DNA from: Patescibacteria group bacterium | Lineage (GTDB): Bacteria; Patescibacteria; UBA1384; JAMDBS01 | NCBI GenBank assembly: GCA_023487325.1 | Contig: JAMDBS010000116.1 | Location: 1-15,104 of the forward strand | Direction of reading: 5' to 3' | DNA: 15,104 nucleotides | In this document: positions 1 to 6,196 of the stretch, piece after piece | Layout of the letters: the number at the start of each line of letters is the position of its first letter | Numbering within the stretch: position 1 is the first letter of the stretch | The notes under the pieces: generated by a model | Databases searched by the model: none | What the model saw: only the letters and a program-made list of their open reading frames with translations | Told to the model about the DNA's origin: nothing | Made by a program: the position numbers and the translations under genes

Positions 1-34
1 CGATTGGTTTATTAACGTTGTGACACAATAAGTC

Positions 35-60
35 GGTGGGGTAGCTAATCCCCACCTTTT
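35..60 (+). terminator. Rho-independent terminator of an upstream gene
   Basis: A perfect 7-bp stem (GGTGGGG at 35-41 with CCCCACC at 50-56) closes an 8-nt loop and is followed by TTTT. It would end a plus-strand transcript entering from outside the window. No coding sequence is recognisable in positions 1-34, so the upstream gene ends before the window. Confidence 0.8.
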
Positions 61-76
61 AATTTGGCGGAAAAAA

Positions 77-85
77 TGGTAGAAT
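77..85 (+). promoter_or_regulatory. Putative extended -10 promoter of murC
   Basis: TGGTAGAAT fits the extended -10 pattern TGnTAnAAT and lies 53 nt before the murC start, just after the upstream terminator. No good -35 is visible. The identical 9-mer also precedes radA at 9239-9247, and TGGTATAAT precedes the PBP gene. The leader from about 92 to 131 is AT-rich and made of repeated ATTCGTA/AATTTCGTA words, resembling the other intergenic repeats of this window. Confidence 0.45.
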
Positions 86-138
86 AATAAGGAATTATAT
101 TCGTAATTTCGTATAAATTTGTAATTCGTAGAAAAATT

Positions 139-1506
139 ATGAAATATCATTTTATTGGTATCGGCGGAGTGTCGATGAGCGGACTAGCGGCTCTACTTTT
201 TGATATGGGAAATAAAGTTAGTGGTTGTGATTTAAAAAAACTAAAAGCTAATAGCGAAAAGCTAAAAACTTTTGTAGGGCACGATCCAAAACACATCACA
301 AAAGATCTTGATGGAGTGATTGTGACATCAGCAGCTACTCATCAAGGATCACCAGCGGAAAAAGAATTATTAGAGGCCAAAAAGCTGGGAATACCTATTA
401 TTAAAAGATCAGAGATGATCGGCAGATTAATGAATGAAAAAATCGGCATTGCCATTGCCGGAATGCATGGCAAAACTACCACTTCCACCATGATTTCCTT
501 GATTTTGGAAAAAGCCGGTTTAGACCCGACTTGTTTGATTGGCTCAAATGTTAAAGAATGGGGAACAAATTATCGTTTAGGGAAAACCCATAAATCCAAC
601 CTACGAGGTTGGCGTGGTTATTTTGTGGCTGAGGCTTGTGAATATGATAGAGCAATGCTGGATTTTCGGCCAAAAATCGCCGTGATTACCAATTTAGATA
701 CAGAGCATTTAGATACTTATCCCGGCGGGATGAAAGATATCCGTCAGGCTTTCAAAAAATTTATTAAAATGCTGCCGCCAAACGGACTTTTAGTGGTCTG
801 GCAGGAAGACAAAAATCTGATGCCTTTGACTAAGGCGGCTAAATGCAAGGTTAAAAGAGTAAGTATCAATAAACCATGGCCAGGATTACAATTACAAATT
901 CCTGGCAAGCATATGTTATTGGATGCTACTTTGGCTGCTAGAGTTTGCCATGAGCTAGGCATCGACCATAAGATCATTAAAGAAGTTTTAAATAATTACA
1001 CTGGAGCTGGTCGCAGATTTGAGATTAAAGGTGTGAAAAATGGCATCACTGTAATTGATGATTATGGGCACCATCCGACTGAGATAAAGGCGACGATTGC
1101 CGCGGCAAGTGAAAAGCTATTAGCTATTAGCCATTTGCCATTAGACAAAGCCAATAGCCAAAAGCCAATAGCCAAAAGCCAAAAGCTGATTGTTGTTTTT
1201 CAGCCGCACCAGTATACGCGAACTAAACTATTATTTAATGATTTTGTTAAAGCATTTAAAGGGGTAGACAAACTGATTATTACTGATATTTACTTGATTG
1301 CCGGCCGTGAGCCGAAAGAGGCGAGGGCGGATTTTTCGCGAGATTTGGCTGAGGCAATTAAAAAACAAGGGATAGATGTTGAATACGCTCCAACTTACGC
1401 TGATATCGTTAATCGCCTAAAAAAAATCGCCAAACCAGGCGACCTTGTCCTCACCCTCGGCGCTACGGATATTTATAAGGTGGGGGAAAAGTTGCTTAAT
1501 TCTTGA
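139..1506 (+). CDS. murC: UDP-N-acetylmuramate--L-alanine ligase (MurC)
   Basis: Cytoplasmic ligase that adds L-alanine to UDP-MurNAc with ATP, the first step of peptide stem assembly. The 455-aa product shows the Mur ligase order: N-terminal Rossmann motif GIGGVSMSGLA (7-17), ATP loop AGMHGKTTT (107-115), central motif NLDTEHLDTY, GAGRRFE, then DDYGHHPTEI (about 307-316) and FQPHQYTRT in the C-terminal domain, ending in TLGATDIYKVGEKLL. It starts at ATG 139 with no clear Shine-Dalgarno. Between the TEI motif and the LIVVFQPH strand there are about 33 residues where MurC proteins usually have about 15; this surplus is coded by a repeat palindrome (1115-1186). The TGA stop overlaps the TTGACA box of the next gene's promoter. 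The partner gene murB lies about 2.8 kb downstream, separated by minus-strand genes. Family assignment is secure. Confidence 0.96.
   Translation: MKYHFIGIGGVSMSGLAALLFDMGNKVSGCDLKKLKANSEKLKTFVGHDPKHITKDLDGVIVTSAATHQGSPAEKELLEAKKLGIPIIKRSEMIGRLMNEKIGIAIAGMHGKTTTSTMISLILEKAGLDPTCLIGSNVKEWGTNYRLGKTHKSNLRGWRGYFVAEACEYDRAMLDFRPKIAVITNLDTEHLDTYPGGMKDIRQAFKKFIKMLPPNGLLVVWQEDKNLMPLTKAAKCKVKRVSINKPWPGLQLQIPGKHMLLDATLAARVCHELGIDHKIIKEVLNNYTGAGRRFEIKGVKNGITVIDDYGHHPTEIKATIAAASEKLLAISHLPLDKANSQKPIAKSQKLIVVFQPHQYTRTKLLFNDFVKAFKGVDKLIITDIYLIAGREPKEARADFSRDLAEAIKKQGIDVEYAPTYADIVNRLKKIAKPGDLVLTLGATDIYKVGEKLLNS
1115..1186 (+). repeat. Frame-preserving palindromic repeat inside murC
   Basis: The segment is built of AGCTATT, AGCCATT, AGCCAATAGCC and AGCCAAAAGCC words. 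Arms 1123-1144 and 1151-1172 can pair over 22 positions with 16 Watson-Crick matches around a 6-nt loop; most mismatches are A/C on the plus strand, meaning G/T on the other. It codes for a loop containing SQKPIAKSQK that is absent from typical MurC. Its words recur in recJ and radA. Confidence 0.7.
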
Positions 1507-1531
1507 CATCAGGTCAAAAATATGATAATAT
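1503..1531 (+). promoter_or_regulatory. Promoter of the 48-aa cysteine-rich gene
   Basis: A perfect -35 box TTGACA (1503-1508) is followed after 17 nt by TAATAT (1526-1531) inside the AT-rich run TATGATAATATATT. The -35 contains the murC stop codon TGA. Expected transcription start is near 1538, immediately at a small hairpin. Confidence 0.65.
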
Positions 1532-1536
1532 ATTGA

Positions 1537-1553
1537 GTCGAATAGCATTCGAC
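1537..1553 (+). promoter_or_regulatory. Perfect hairpin at the expected transcript 5' end
   Basis: GTCGAAT (1537-1543) and ATTCGAC (1547-1553) form a perfect 7-bp inverted repeat around AGC. It lies right after the -10 box, so it may be a repressor operator or a 5'-terminal RNA stem-loop that protects the message. The sequence cannot decide between these. Confidence 0.6.
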
Positions 1554-1579
1554 ACTTTCAGAAATGGGAGGTGGAAAAT

Positions 1580-1726
1580 TTGTTTATATGCGACGAATGC
1601 GTAAAGACAATGGGGATACAAGAGTGTATCTGTAAGGATTGGGGTCAGTGTGAAGTTTGCGACAAAGTAGAGGCATGTAATGATATCCCAAGCAGCAAGC
1701 CTCCCGCGCCAAAATCTAATGAGTAG
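1580..1726 (+). CDS. Small cysteine-rich protein (48 aa, TTG start), putative metal-binding
   Basis: Not a recognised family. A strong Shine-Dalgarno (GGGAGGTG, 1566-1573) sits 8 nt before a TTG at 1580, opening a 48-codon frame ending in TAG. The product holds seven cysteines in 33 residues: CDEC at 4-7, CIC at 16-18, CEVC at 24-27 and Cys33. The two CxxC pairs about 17 residues apart resemble a zinc-ribbon or treble-clef knuckle; that is inference. The tail (about 37-48) is Pro/Ser/Lys-rich and probably disordered. The gene is a self-contained unit with its own consensus promoter, a 5' hairpin and a perfect terminator (1741-1769). No membrane segment or signal peptide is visible, so it should be cytoplasmic. 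The stacking of independent expression signals on one short frame makes a chance ORF unlikely. A DNA/RNA-binding regulator or a metal-buffering protein are possible roles. Confidence 0.72.
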   Translation: MFICDECVKTMGIQECICKDWGQCEVCDKVEACNDIPSSKPPAPKSNE

Positions 1727-1740
1727 AACTTTCCACATCC

Positions 1741-1769
1741 GGCAGCGACTGAAATCGCTGCCATTTTTT
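1741..1769 (+). terminator. Rho-independent terminator after the cysteine-rich gene
   Basis: Perfect 8-bp stem GGCAGCGA (1741-1748) with TCGCTGCC (1755-1762), loop CTGAAA, then ATTTTTT. It lies 15 nt after the TAG of the small ORF. The converging Nudix gene ends inside the T tract; read on the minus strand the hairpin lacks a following T run, so it serves the plus strand. Confidence 0.92.
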
Positions 1770-2211
1770 ATCTAGCGATATAAAATTTTTTCTTTTGATA
1801 ATTTTCGATAACCTCAAAACTTGGAAAATAGCGTGGGCTTGGTAATTTGTTTATGGGAAACCATCGCCATTCGGTCATTTCATCCGGTTCCATAACCCGG
1901 GCTTGGCCGGTGAATTTGGTGGCAATTAATCCTACAGTCATAAAATGCGCGTGCTTATTTTTGCAATTGTGCACTGAAATAACTTTGGGATTTTTTATAA
2001 TAATACCGGTTTCTTCCTTGACTTCGCGAATGGCGCCTTGTTCTAGGGTTTCGCCCCATTCCATTTTTCCGCCAGGCAAACTCCATTCACCAGAACTGCG
2101 AAAAGCCGAATCAGCTTTGTCGGGGTCAGGATGTCTTTTACCCAATAATATATAATTGCCACGCTTTAAAATTACCCCAAACCCCGCCCCAACTCTCTTT
2201 TTCTCTGTCAT
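1768..2211 (-). CDS. Nudix hydrolase (NUDT15/MutT-like)
   Basis: Predicted Mg-dependent pyrophosphohydrolase acting on nucleoside diphosphate-linked compounds, possibly nucleotide-pool cleaning; the exact substrate cannot be read from sequence. The 147-aa protein has a complete Nudix box GX5EX7REUXEEXGU at about residues 48-70, including REVKEETG, and the usual preceding strand LLGKR. The pattern of LPGGKMEWGET, a late EPDEMTEWRW segment and a short C-terminal helix resembles the NUDT15-like subgroup. The ATG at 2211 is supported by AAGGA 7-8 nt upstream. It is the last of five minus-strand genes and its start is only 23 nt from the gene before it, so cotranscription is likely. Confidence 0.9.
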   Translation of the reverse strand: MTEKKRVGAGFGVILKRGNYILLGKRHPDPDKADSAFRSSGEWSLPGGKMEWGETLEQGAIREVKEETGIIIKNPKVISVHNCKNKHAHFMTVGLIATKFTGQARVMEPDEMTEWRWFPINKLPSPRYFPSFEVIENYQKKKFYIAR

Positions 2212-2234
2212 AAAAATGTCCTTAAAATTTAATT

Positions 2235-2609
2235 TTAGTGTCCAGTTGACGGTTTATCCCAAGTGATAAAATCAGCTTCAACGATAGCTCTTTTCGCATC
2301 TTTTATGTTTGCATTTGGGCCAAGACTACTAATAACATCTGTGATTTTTTCCCAGCCTTCTTTGGAAATATTAAGGAAAACAATATCGCCATCACCTTGT
2401 TTTGTAAGTCTACGTCCGCCCTCTTTAACAATATGCAAAGTTGGGCCGTCTTTGTCATTAATAATTTCACCTGTCCAATTTCCTTTGAGCTCCGGATAAT
2501 TTTCAGCAATGTCATAGTATTCCGTTGGTGTGTGCGTAATTTTTGCTTCGGTTGGCTGTGATAAGTCTTCTTTCGGCGATGTGCCATCTTCAAATCTAGG
2601 TTCTTGCAT
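2235..2609 (-). CDS. Hypothetical protein (124 aa), not recognised
   Basis: No family recognised. The first 30 or so residues are polar and probably disordered; the rest looks like a small globular alpha/beta domain containing LKGNWTGEIIND, GPTLHIVKEGGRRL and a C-terminal AIVEADFITWDKP. There is no membrane segment, signal or cysteine. The ATG at 2609 has AGGA about 8 nt upstream, which favours this frame over an overlapping 96-codon frame on the same strand. It lies between another unrecognised gene (60 nt gap) and the Nudix gene (23 nt gap) and probably shares their transcript. Confidence 0.6.
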   Translation of the reverse strand: MQEPRFEDGTSPKEDLSQPTEAKITHTPTEYYDIAENYPELKGNWTGEIINDKDGPTLHIVKEGGRRLTKQGDGDIVFLNISKEGWEKITDVISSLGPNANIKDAKRAIVEADFITWDKPSTGH

Positions 2610-2669
2610 AGTTTACATCCTAAATTATTAATTAAATTTTACTCAACCGGTTTATTTTTTTCTATTTCG

Positions 2670-3140
2670 TTATTTGTAGGGGGTTGGAGGTTCTCCCCAT
2701 TCAGGATTCCATGGCCCTACTGAGTGAACCGTACTCTTATCAGTGTATGTATATTCTATAAAATAAATTTTCGGGATATCGTTTTCAGTGTTATCAATAT
2801 TATTATCAAAATTATTGTCATTTGTAGTACTGCTATCCTCTTTTTTACTAATCTCAATCATTCTAACTTCGATTGGGCCTTCTCCTGGTGTGCCGTCTGT
2901 GCCTTGGATTGTTTTAGCTTCGGCCGATTGAAGTTTAGAAAGGTCAATGTTAAGATGTTTGGAAATTGTTGCCATCATTTCTGGCTCATGAGCTGCTAAT
3001 TCTTCGTATAAATCAAAAAGTATTAGAAATATTTCGCCACCACTTTCAGCGCCATCGCGCGCCTCATCTAAATATCCCTTGAACTGTTCCAGGATTTCTG
3101 TCAACTCAGTTTCTATTGGCGATTCTTTTTCTATATCCAT
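2670..3140 (-). CDS. Hypothetical acidic protein (156 aa), not recognised
   Basis: No family recognised. Residues 1-75 look like an acidic alpha-helical domain (ETELTEILEQF, IFLILFDLYEELAAHEPEM), residues 101-121 form an Asn/Asp-rich linker (TTNDNNFDNNIDNTEND), and residues 124-156 a small strand-rich tail ending in WNPEWGEPPTPYK. No signal peptide or membrane helix is seen. The start at ATG 3140 has no Shine-Dalgarno; a TATAAT box just upstream suggests a very short leader. The low-complexity linker suggests two modules joined flexibly. The frame is long and compositionally protein-like, so a real gene is likely though its role is unknown. Confidence 0.6.
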   Translation of the reverse strand: MDIEKESPIETELTEILEQFKGYLDEARDGAESGGEIFLILFDLYEELAAHEPEMMATISKHLNIDLSKLQSAEAKTIQGTDGTPGEGPIEVRMIEISKKEDSSTTNDNNFDNNIDNTENDIPKIYFIEYTYTDKSTVHSVGPWNPEWGEPPTPYK

Positions 3141-3157
3141 AATTTTTGCTAATTAAT

Positions 3158-3186
3158 ATTATATTGTTAATATATCAAACTTCTAA
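3158..3186 (-). promoter_or_regulatory. Possible promoter of the 156-aa acidic protein
   Basis: On the minus strand TTAGAA (3186-3181) is separated by 17 nt from a perfect TATAAT (3163-3158), whose end is 17 nt before the start codon. The -35 overlaps the stop of the preceding YdcF-like gene. AT-rich context means chance matches are possible. Confidence 0.4.
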
Positions 3187-3824
3187 TAAGTTTGCAGTAA
3201 TTTTTTGCTGATTTTTTGAGGCTTTAAGCCAGTGGCATAAGCAGCATGCTGGCTAAATAGCCAATCGTGAAAGTCAGCCATGGTAATGATGCTTTTGGTT
3301 AATGGTATCAATTTTTTTAAACTGCCGGCTTCTCTTTTTTGACGAGCCGAAAGTTGGTCTAATGATAATCCAGTGTTTGGAGTTTCAAAAAAACTTAGTT
3401 GGTAATCTGTCATTTTAGGTGTGAGAGAGAAAATCCATTTAAATATTTTTTTAGTTCTGGGCATATGAAATTTGGAAGTGACTATTGCCAGTTTTTTTAG
3501 TCTTTTTGGGTCAGCATGAATTACTCGAGCAAAATAAGCATTGCCAATGGTATCTAGCGAGGCCGTTTCCGTAAGGATATTTTTTGCTATTACTTTCTTT
3601 TCCAATAAATATTTTGCAGCCAATTTTGATTCATAAATAGGAAATCCGCGTGAATCTAGCAAGAAAGCGTGGTGAATGGTGCCGGCGCTTAAAGTAATTA
3701 TCAAACTTTGACCACCAAATAATTTTATAGCTTTATTTAATCTTTCAACTGTCCATTTTGGCAGGGTCTTGTTTTGACTAATCCCGCCGCCCGGCACAAG
3801 TATAGCATCAAATTTTTTTGGCAT
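3183..3824 (-). CDS. YdcF-like DUF218 family protein
   Basis: A 213-aa protein of the DUF218/YdcF (SanA-like) superfamily, whose members are thought to bind nucleotide-like ligands or act in envelope homeostasis; the biochemical role is unsettled. Visible family motifs are DAILVPGGG (6-14), WTVERLNKAI, ES at 65-66, LTETASLDTIGNA (84-96) and IVTSKFHMPR (114-123). Unlike SanA and many YdcF relatives it has no N-terminal membrane helix, so it should be cytoplasmic. The C-terminal 60 residues (LSARQKREAGSLKKL onward) are less typical. It follows the AHSA1-type gene by 14 nt, and the absence of a strong ribosome site suggests translational coupling within that operon. Confidence 0.85.
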   Translation of the reverse strand: MPKKFDAILVPGGGISQNKTLPKWTVERLNKAIKLFGGQSLIITLSAGTIHHAFLLDSRGFPIYESKLAAKYLLEKKVIAKNILTETASLDTIGNAYFARVIHADPKRLKKLAIVTSKFHMPRTKKIFKWIFSLTPKMTDYQLSFFETPNTGLSLDQLSARQKREAGSLKKLIPLTKSIITMADFHDWLFSQHAAYATGLKPQKISKKLLQTY

Positions 3825-3838
3825 AATGTATTTTCGTA

Positions 3839-4234
3839 TTATTTTTTGAAATATTTTTTCATTGGGGTGAAATAGTAATCACGCCAGCCTTCAAGATAGT
3901 TTTCGCTTTGTCCTGCTGGAATGTTGGTGTGATGAAAGGTGATTTTAGTGCCATTATCAACTTTTTCAAAAATGACTTCCAATTTTGAGTCCGGGTCGGA
4001 ATCGGCGAATTCAGTGGTGCGCCAGTCTTGAGAGATTTTTTTGTGTGGTTCAAGCGCTGTGGTTTTCCCTGAAATGTATTCATCCCAAGCAGTAAATTTT
4101 CCGCCAACCTTAGGCTCGATTTTCGCAATACTGCCGGTAAATTTGCTGTGGGCTTCGCTATTAAGCCAAGCATTGTAAAGTTCTTTCTCGCTAACTGGTA
4201 AAATTTCGGAAATAGTGATTGATTCTGTTTTCAT
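3839..4234 (-). CDS. AHSA1/SRPBCC (START-like) domain protein
   Basis: A 131-aa helix-grip fold protein of the activator-of-Hsp90-ATPase-1-like (AHSA1, SRPBCC) group. It shows the expected order: early strand ITISEILPVSEKELYNAWLNSEAHSKFTG is the typical opening, followed by GGKFTAWDEYISGKT, the KISQDWR strand, TKITFHHTNIP, and a C-terminal helix with GWRDYYFTPMKKYF. These small cytoplasmic proteins bind hydrophobic ligands; the ligand here is unknown. The start at 4234 has a strong Shine-Dalgarno (CGGAGG) 4-5 nt upstream. It heads the minus-strand gene cluster and shares a 109-nt divergent promoter region with murB. Confidence 0.87.
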   Translation of the reverse strand: MKTESITISEILPVSEKELYNAWLNSEAHSKFTGSIAKIEPKVGGKFTAWDEYISGKTTALEPHKKISQDWRTTEFADSDPDSKLEVIFEKVDNGTKITFHHTNIPAGQSENYLEGWRDYYFTPMKKYFKK

Positions 4235-4265
4235 AAAACCTCCGATTATTATTTATTTAAGACAC

Positions 4266-4271
4266 ATTATA
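4266..4271 (-). promoter_or_regulatory. -10 box of the AHSA1 operon
   Basis: TATAAT on the minus strand, 31 nt before the AHSA1 start codon, with a weak -35. It faces the murB -10 at 4293-4298, giving a divergent pair within the 109-nt intergenic region. Confidence 0.5.
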
Positions 4272-4292
4272 GGCAGTAAGAGTAATTTATAG

Positions 4293-4298
4293 TATAAT
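4293..4298 (+). promoter_or_regulatory. -10 box of murB
   Basis: Perfect TATAAT 45 nt before the murB start, with only a weak -35 (around 4270-4275). It is the best promoter candidate for the murB-ftsQ pair. Confidence 0.5.
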
Positions 4299-4343
4299 CT
4301 ATCTATATCATAGTTAAATAATTTTTATTTATCAAGACTTTTT

Positions 4344-5309
4344 ATGGATAATATTAAACAGTTAAAGAAGATTTTAGGCAAGGGTTTAAGAGAGAATGTG
4401 CCGATGCGGGAATTCACCACCATGCAAGTCGGCGGCGCGGCGGATTTTGTTTACATCGCCAATAGTATTGATGATTTGGTCAAGGCTGTTTTAGCTGCTA
4501 AAAAAACCGAGACTCCTTTTATAGTTTTGGGTGGCGGCAGCAATGTTATAGCCAGTGATTCGGGCTTTGCCGGTTTGATAATATTAAATAAATCCTCCAA
4601 TATTGCCTATTTGCCGGAAAAATCACAAGTGATGGTTGATTCAGGAGTAAGCTTGGGCAGTTTAGTGATGAGTGCGGCCGGTCATAGCTTAAGTGGTCTG
4701 GAGGCCTTGGTGGGCATTCCCGGAACAGTCGGGGGTGCGGTTTATGGCAGTGCCGGTGCCTATCGGGTTGAGCTAAACAGCTTTGTTAAATCAATTACGC
4801 TTCTTTCAGTTGACGGAAAAATTGTGCGCTATCGAGGAGATTGGCTGGCTTGCGCATATCGTTCCACCAGATTAAAGCGTGCCAAGAAAGAAGGCAAAGA
4901 AATTCCTATTATTTTGTGCGTCAAATTGCAATTGGCTCATGGCAAAAAAGATGAAATTTTGCGTAAAATCAGTCAATATCAGAATATGCGCAATGAAAAA
5001 GTGCCTTACGACAAACCTTCATCCGGCAGTATTTTTAAAAATCCTGGGCGAGTGCCTGCTAGCCAGTCATTGGGTAAAGAAAATCCAAAAATGTCTTCGG
5101 CCGGATATTTGTTGGAGCAAATTGAGGCTAAAAAAATGCATTTAAATGGCGCGGCTGTTTCCAAAAAGCATGCCAATTTTGTCATTAACAATAAAAATGC
5201 CAAAGCCAGCGATATTAGAAAATTGATAGAAAGCTTGCGCGCCAAAGTCTATGATGAATTTAAGATATTTTTAGAAGAAGAAGTGGAGTATATTGGAGAG
5301 TGGAGCTAG
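4344..5309 (+). CDS. murB: UDP-N-acetylenolpyruvoylglucosamine reductase (MurB)
   Basis: Cytoplasmic flavoenzyme that reduces UDP-GlcNAc-enolpyruvate to UDP-MurNAc with NADPH. The 321-aa protein has the FAD-binding signature (TTMQVGGAAD at 25-34, VLGGGSN at 61-67, GIPGTVGGAV at 124-133), YRST at 172-175, the catalytic-serine motif SSGSIFKNP (226-234; Ser229) and the final EVEYIG with the conserved Glu313. A modest extra loop lies between FKNP and SAGYLLEQ. The start at ATG 4344 fits the N-terminal family boundary; no Shine-Dalgarno is seen. The gene is followed by an ftsQ-like gene, an arrangement common in bacterial cell-wall clusters, with a palindromic repeat in the gap. Confidence 0.96.
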   Translation: MDNIKQLKKILGKGLRENVPMREFTTMQVGGAADFVYIANSIDDLVKAVLAAKKTETPFIVLGGGSNVIASDSGFAGLIILNKSSNIAYLPEKSQVMVDSGVSLGSLVMSAAGHSLSGLEALVGIPGTVGGAVYGSAGAYRVELNSFVKSITLLSVDGKIVRYRGDWLACAYRSTRLKRAKKEGKEIPIILCVKLQLAHGKKDEILRKISQYQNMRNEKVPYDKPSSGSIFKNPGRVPASQSLGKENPKMSSAGYLLEQIEAKKMHLNGAAVSKKHANFVINNKNAKASDIRKLIESLRAKVYDEFKIFLEEEVEYIGEWS

Positions 5310-5324
5310 TTATAGTGAAATAAA

Positions 5325-5404
5325 CCCCACGAATTATATTGACACGAATATTACAAATAATTTGTATAATTTGTGTAAAAATATTTGTGGAGATTAACAC
5401 AATT
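5325..5404 (+). repeat. Palindromic leader repeat, copy A (before ftsQ)
   Basis: The two halves are inverted copies: CCAC at 5327 pairs with GTGG ending at 5390, with centre ACAAATAATTTGT. It is nearly identical to copies at 10655-10740 and 14161-14238. Its terminal GGAG (5389-5392) lies exactly 18 nt before the ftsQ ATG, as in copy B. It could fold into a long AU-rich hairpin in the mRNA leader. Confidence 0.8.
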
Positions 5405-5410
5405 AAAATT

Positions 5411-6196
5411 ATGAAATGGGTCAAATCAAGAAGCGAATTTAGGCCACGCAAAATTTATAGCACCACCTCGGAAGAGAAGGGGTTTTATTTGTCATCCAAA
5501 ATTATCTGGTTGGTTTTGATTTTGATTGCCTTGGGAGTGTTGATTTGACCCATATTTTTTTCTAAATATTTTCAGGTCAAAAATATTATTATTGAAGGTT
5601 CATTGAACCCGGATGTGGCTTCGGAAATTGAAAAATTGCGCGGAAAAAATATTTTTACAGTAGTTTTAAGTAATACCGAGGTGGATTTAGCAAAAAAACA
5701 AAATAGTATTGAAAGCATTTCTATTCGCCGGGGTGTGCCAGATACTTTGAAAATCAAGGTTTTTGTGAGAAATCCCTTGATAGGCTGGAAAAGCCAGGAC
5801 AAAATCTATTTAATTGATAAAAACGGGGTCGTTTTTGAACGGGGCGAGGGTATAATTAATGATGAGGAATTTGCCAAACTGCCAGTAGTGAATGACACGC
5901 AAAATGCCAAAGTATCGGCTGGCAGCCAGCAAGTATCTCCGGATTTGGTAAACTTTGTCAAATATTTAGCAGATAATTTTAATGCTAAAACATCAGCCAA
6001 TATTACTGAGCTAAAAATTGGCGAAACCACGCTGCAGCTGGAAGCGCGCACTGATCAGGGCTGGTTTGTTTTGCTGGATACTTTGCGTAGCCCCGAGGTT
6101 CAGCTGAATGCTTTAAAAAAACTTTTGTCAGACAACCGCGACGATATTCATGAGTATGTGGATTTGCGGGTGGAAGGGAAGGCATACCTTAAATAA
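5411..6196 (+). CDS. ftsQ: FtsQ/DivIB-type cell division protein, interrupted by an in-frame TGA
   Basis: Bitopic divisome protein linking early and late division proteins. The reading frame from ATG 5411 to TAA 6196 (261 codons) has a basic cytoplasmic N-terminus, a membrane helix at about 30-45 (IIWLVLILIALGVLI), then a POTRA-type segment (VKNIIIEGS, KNIFTVVLSN, ISIRRGVPDTLKIKVFVRNP) and a beta-rich FtsQ domain (IYLIDKNGVVFE, LRSPEVQLNALKKLL). Codon 46 (5546-5548) is TGA, at the outer end of the membrane helix; both sides are in the same frame and the downstream half shows no further damage. The next in-frame usual start is TTG 5603, which would lack the membrane anchor and first POTRA strand. 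Possible reasons are nonsense mutation, sequencing/assembly error (TGG, GGA or CGA to TGA) or readthrough in a TGA-C context. The ftsQ identity comes from architecture and position after murB. Confidence 0.78.

Noticed and set aside
1111..1190. CRISPR-like array
   Set aside because: The repeated words are 7-14 nt with no spacers and the segment codes in frame within murC; no cas gene is present.
1514..1738. 74-codon minus-strand ORF over the small-gene region
   Set aside because: The plus strand has promoter, ribosome site, cysteine-rich ORF and terminator; the minus frame lacks such signals.
2303..2593. Alternative 96-codon minus-strand frame overlapping the 124-aa gene
   Set aside because: The 124-codon frame is longer, has an AGGA ribosome site at good spacing and more protein-like composition.
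5411..6196. Genome-wide reassignment of UGA to Gly or Trp as explanation of the ftsQ TGA
   Set aside because: The other long genes (murC, murB, recJ, radA, PBP, tyrS) have no internal TGA, and murC and the PAP2-like gene seem to end at TGA at the expected family C-terminus.
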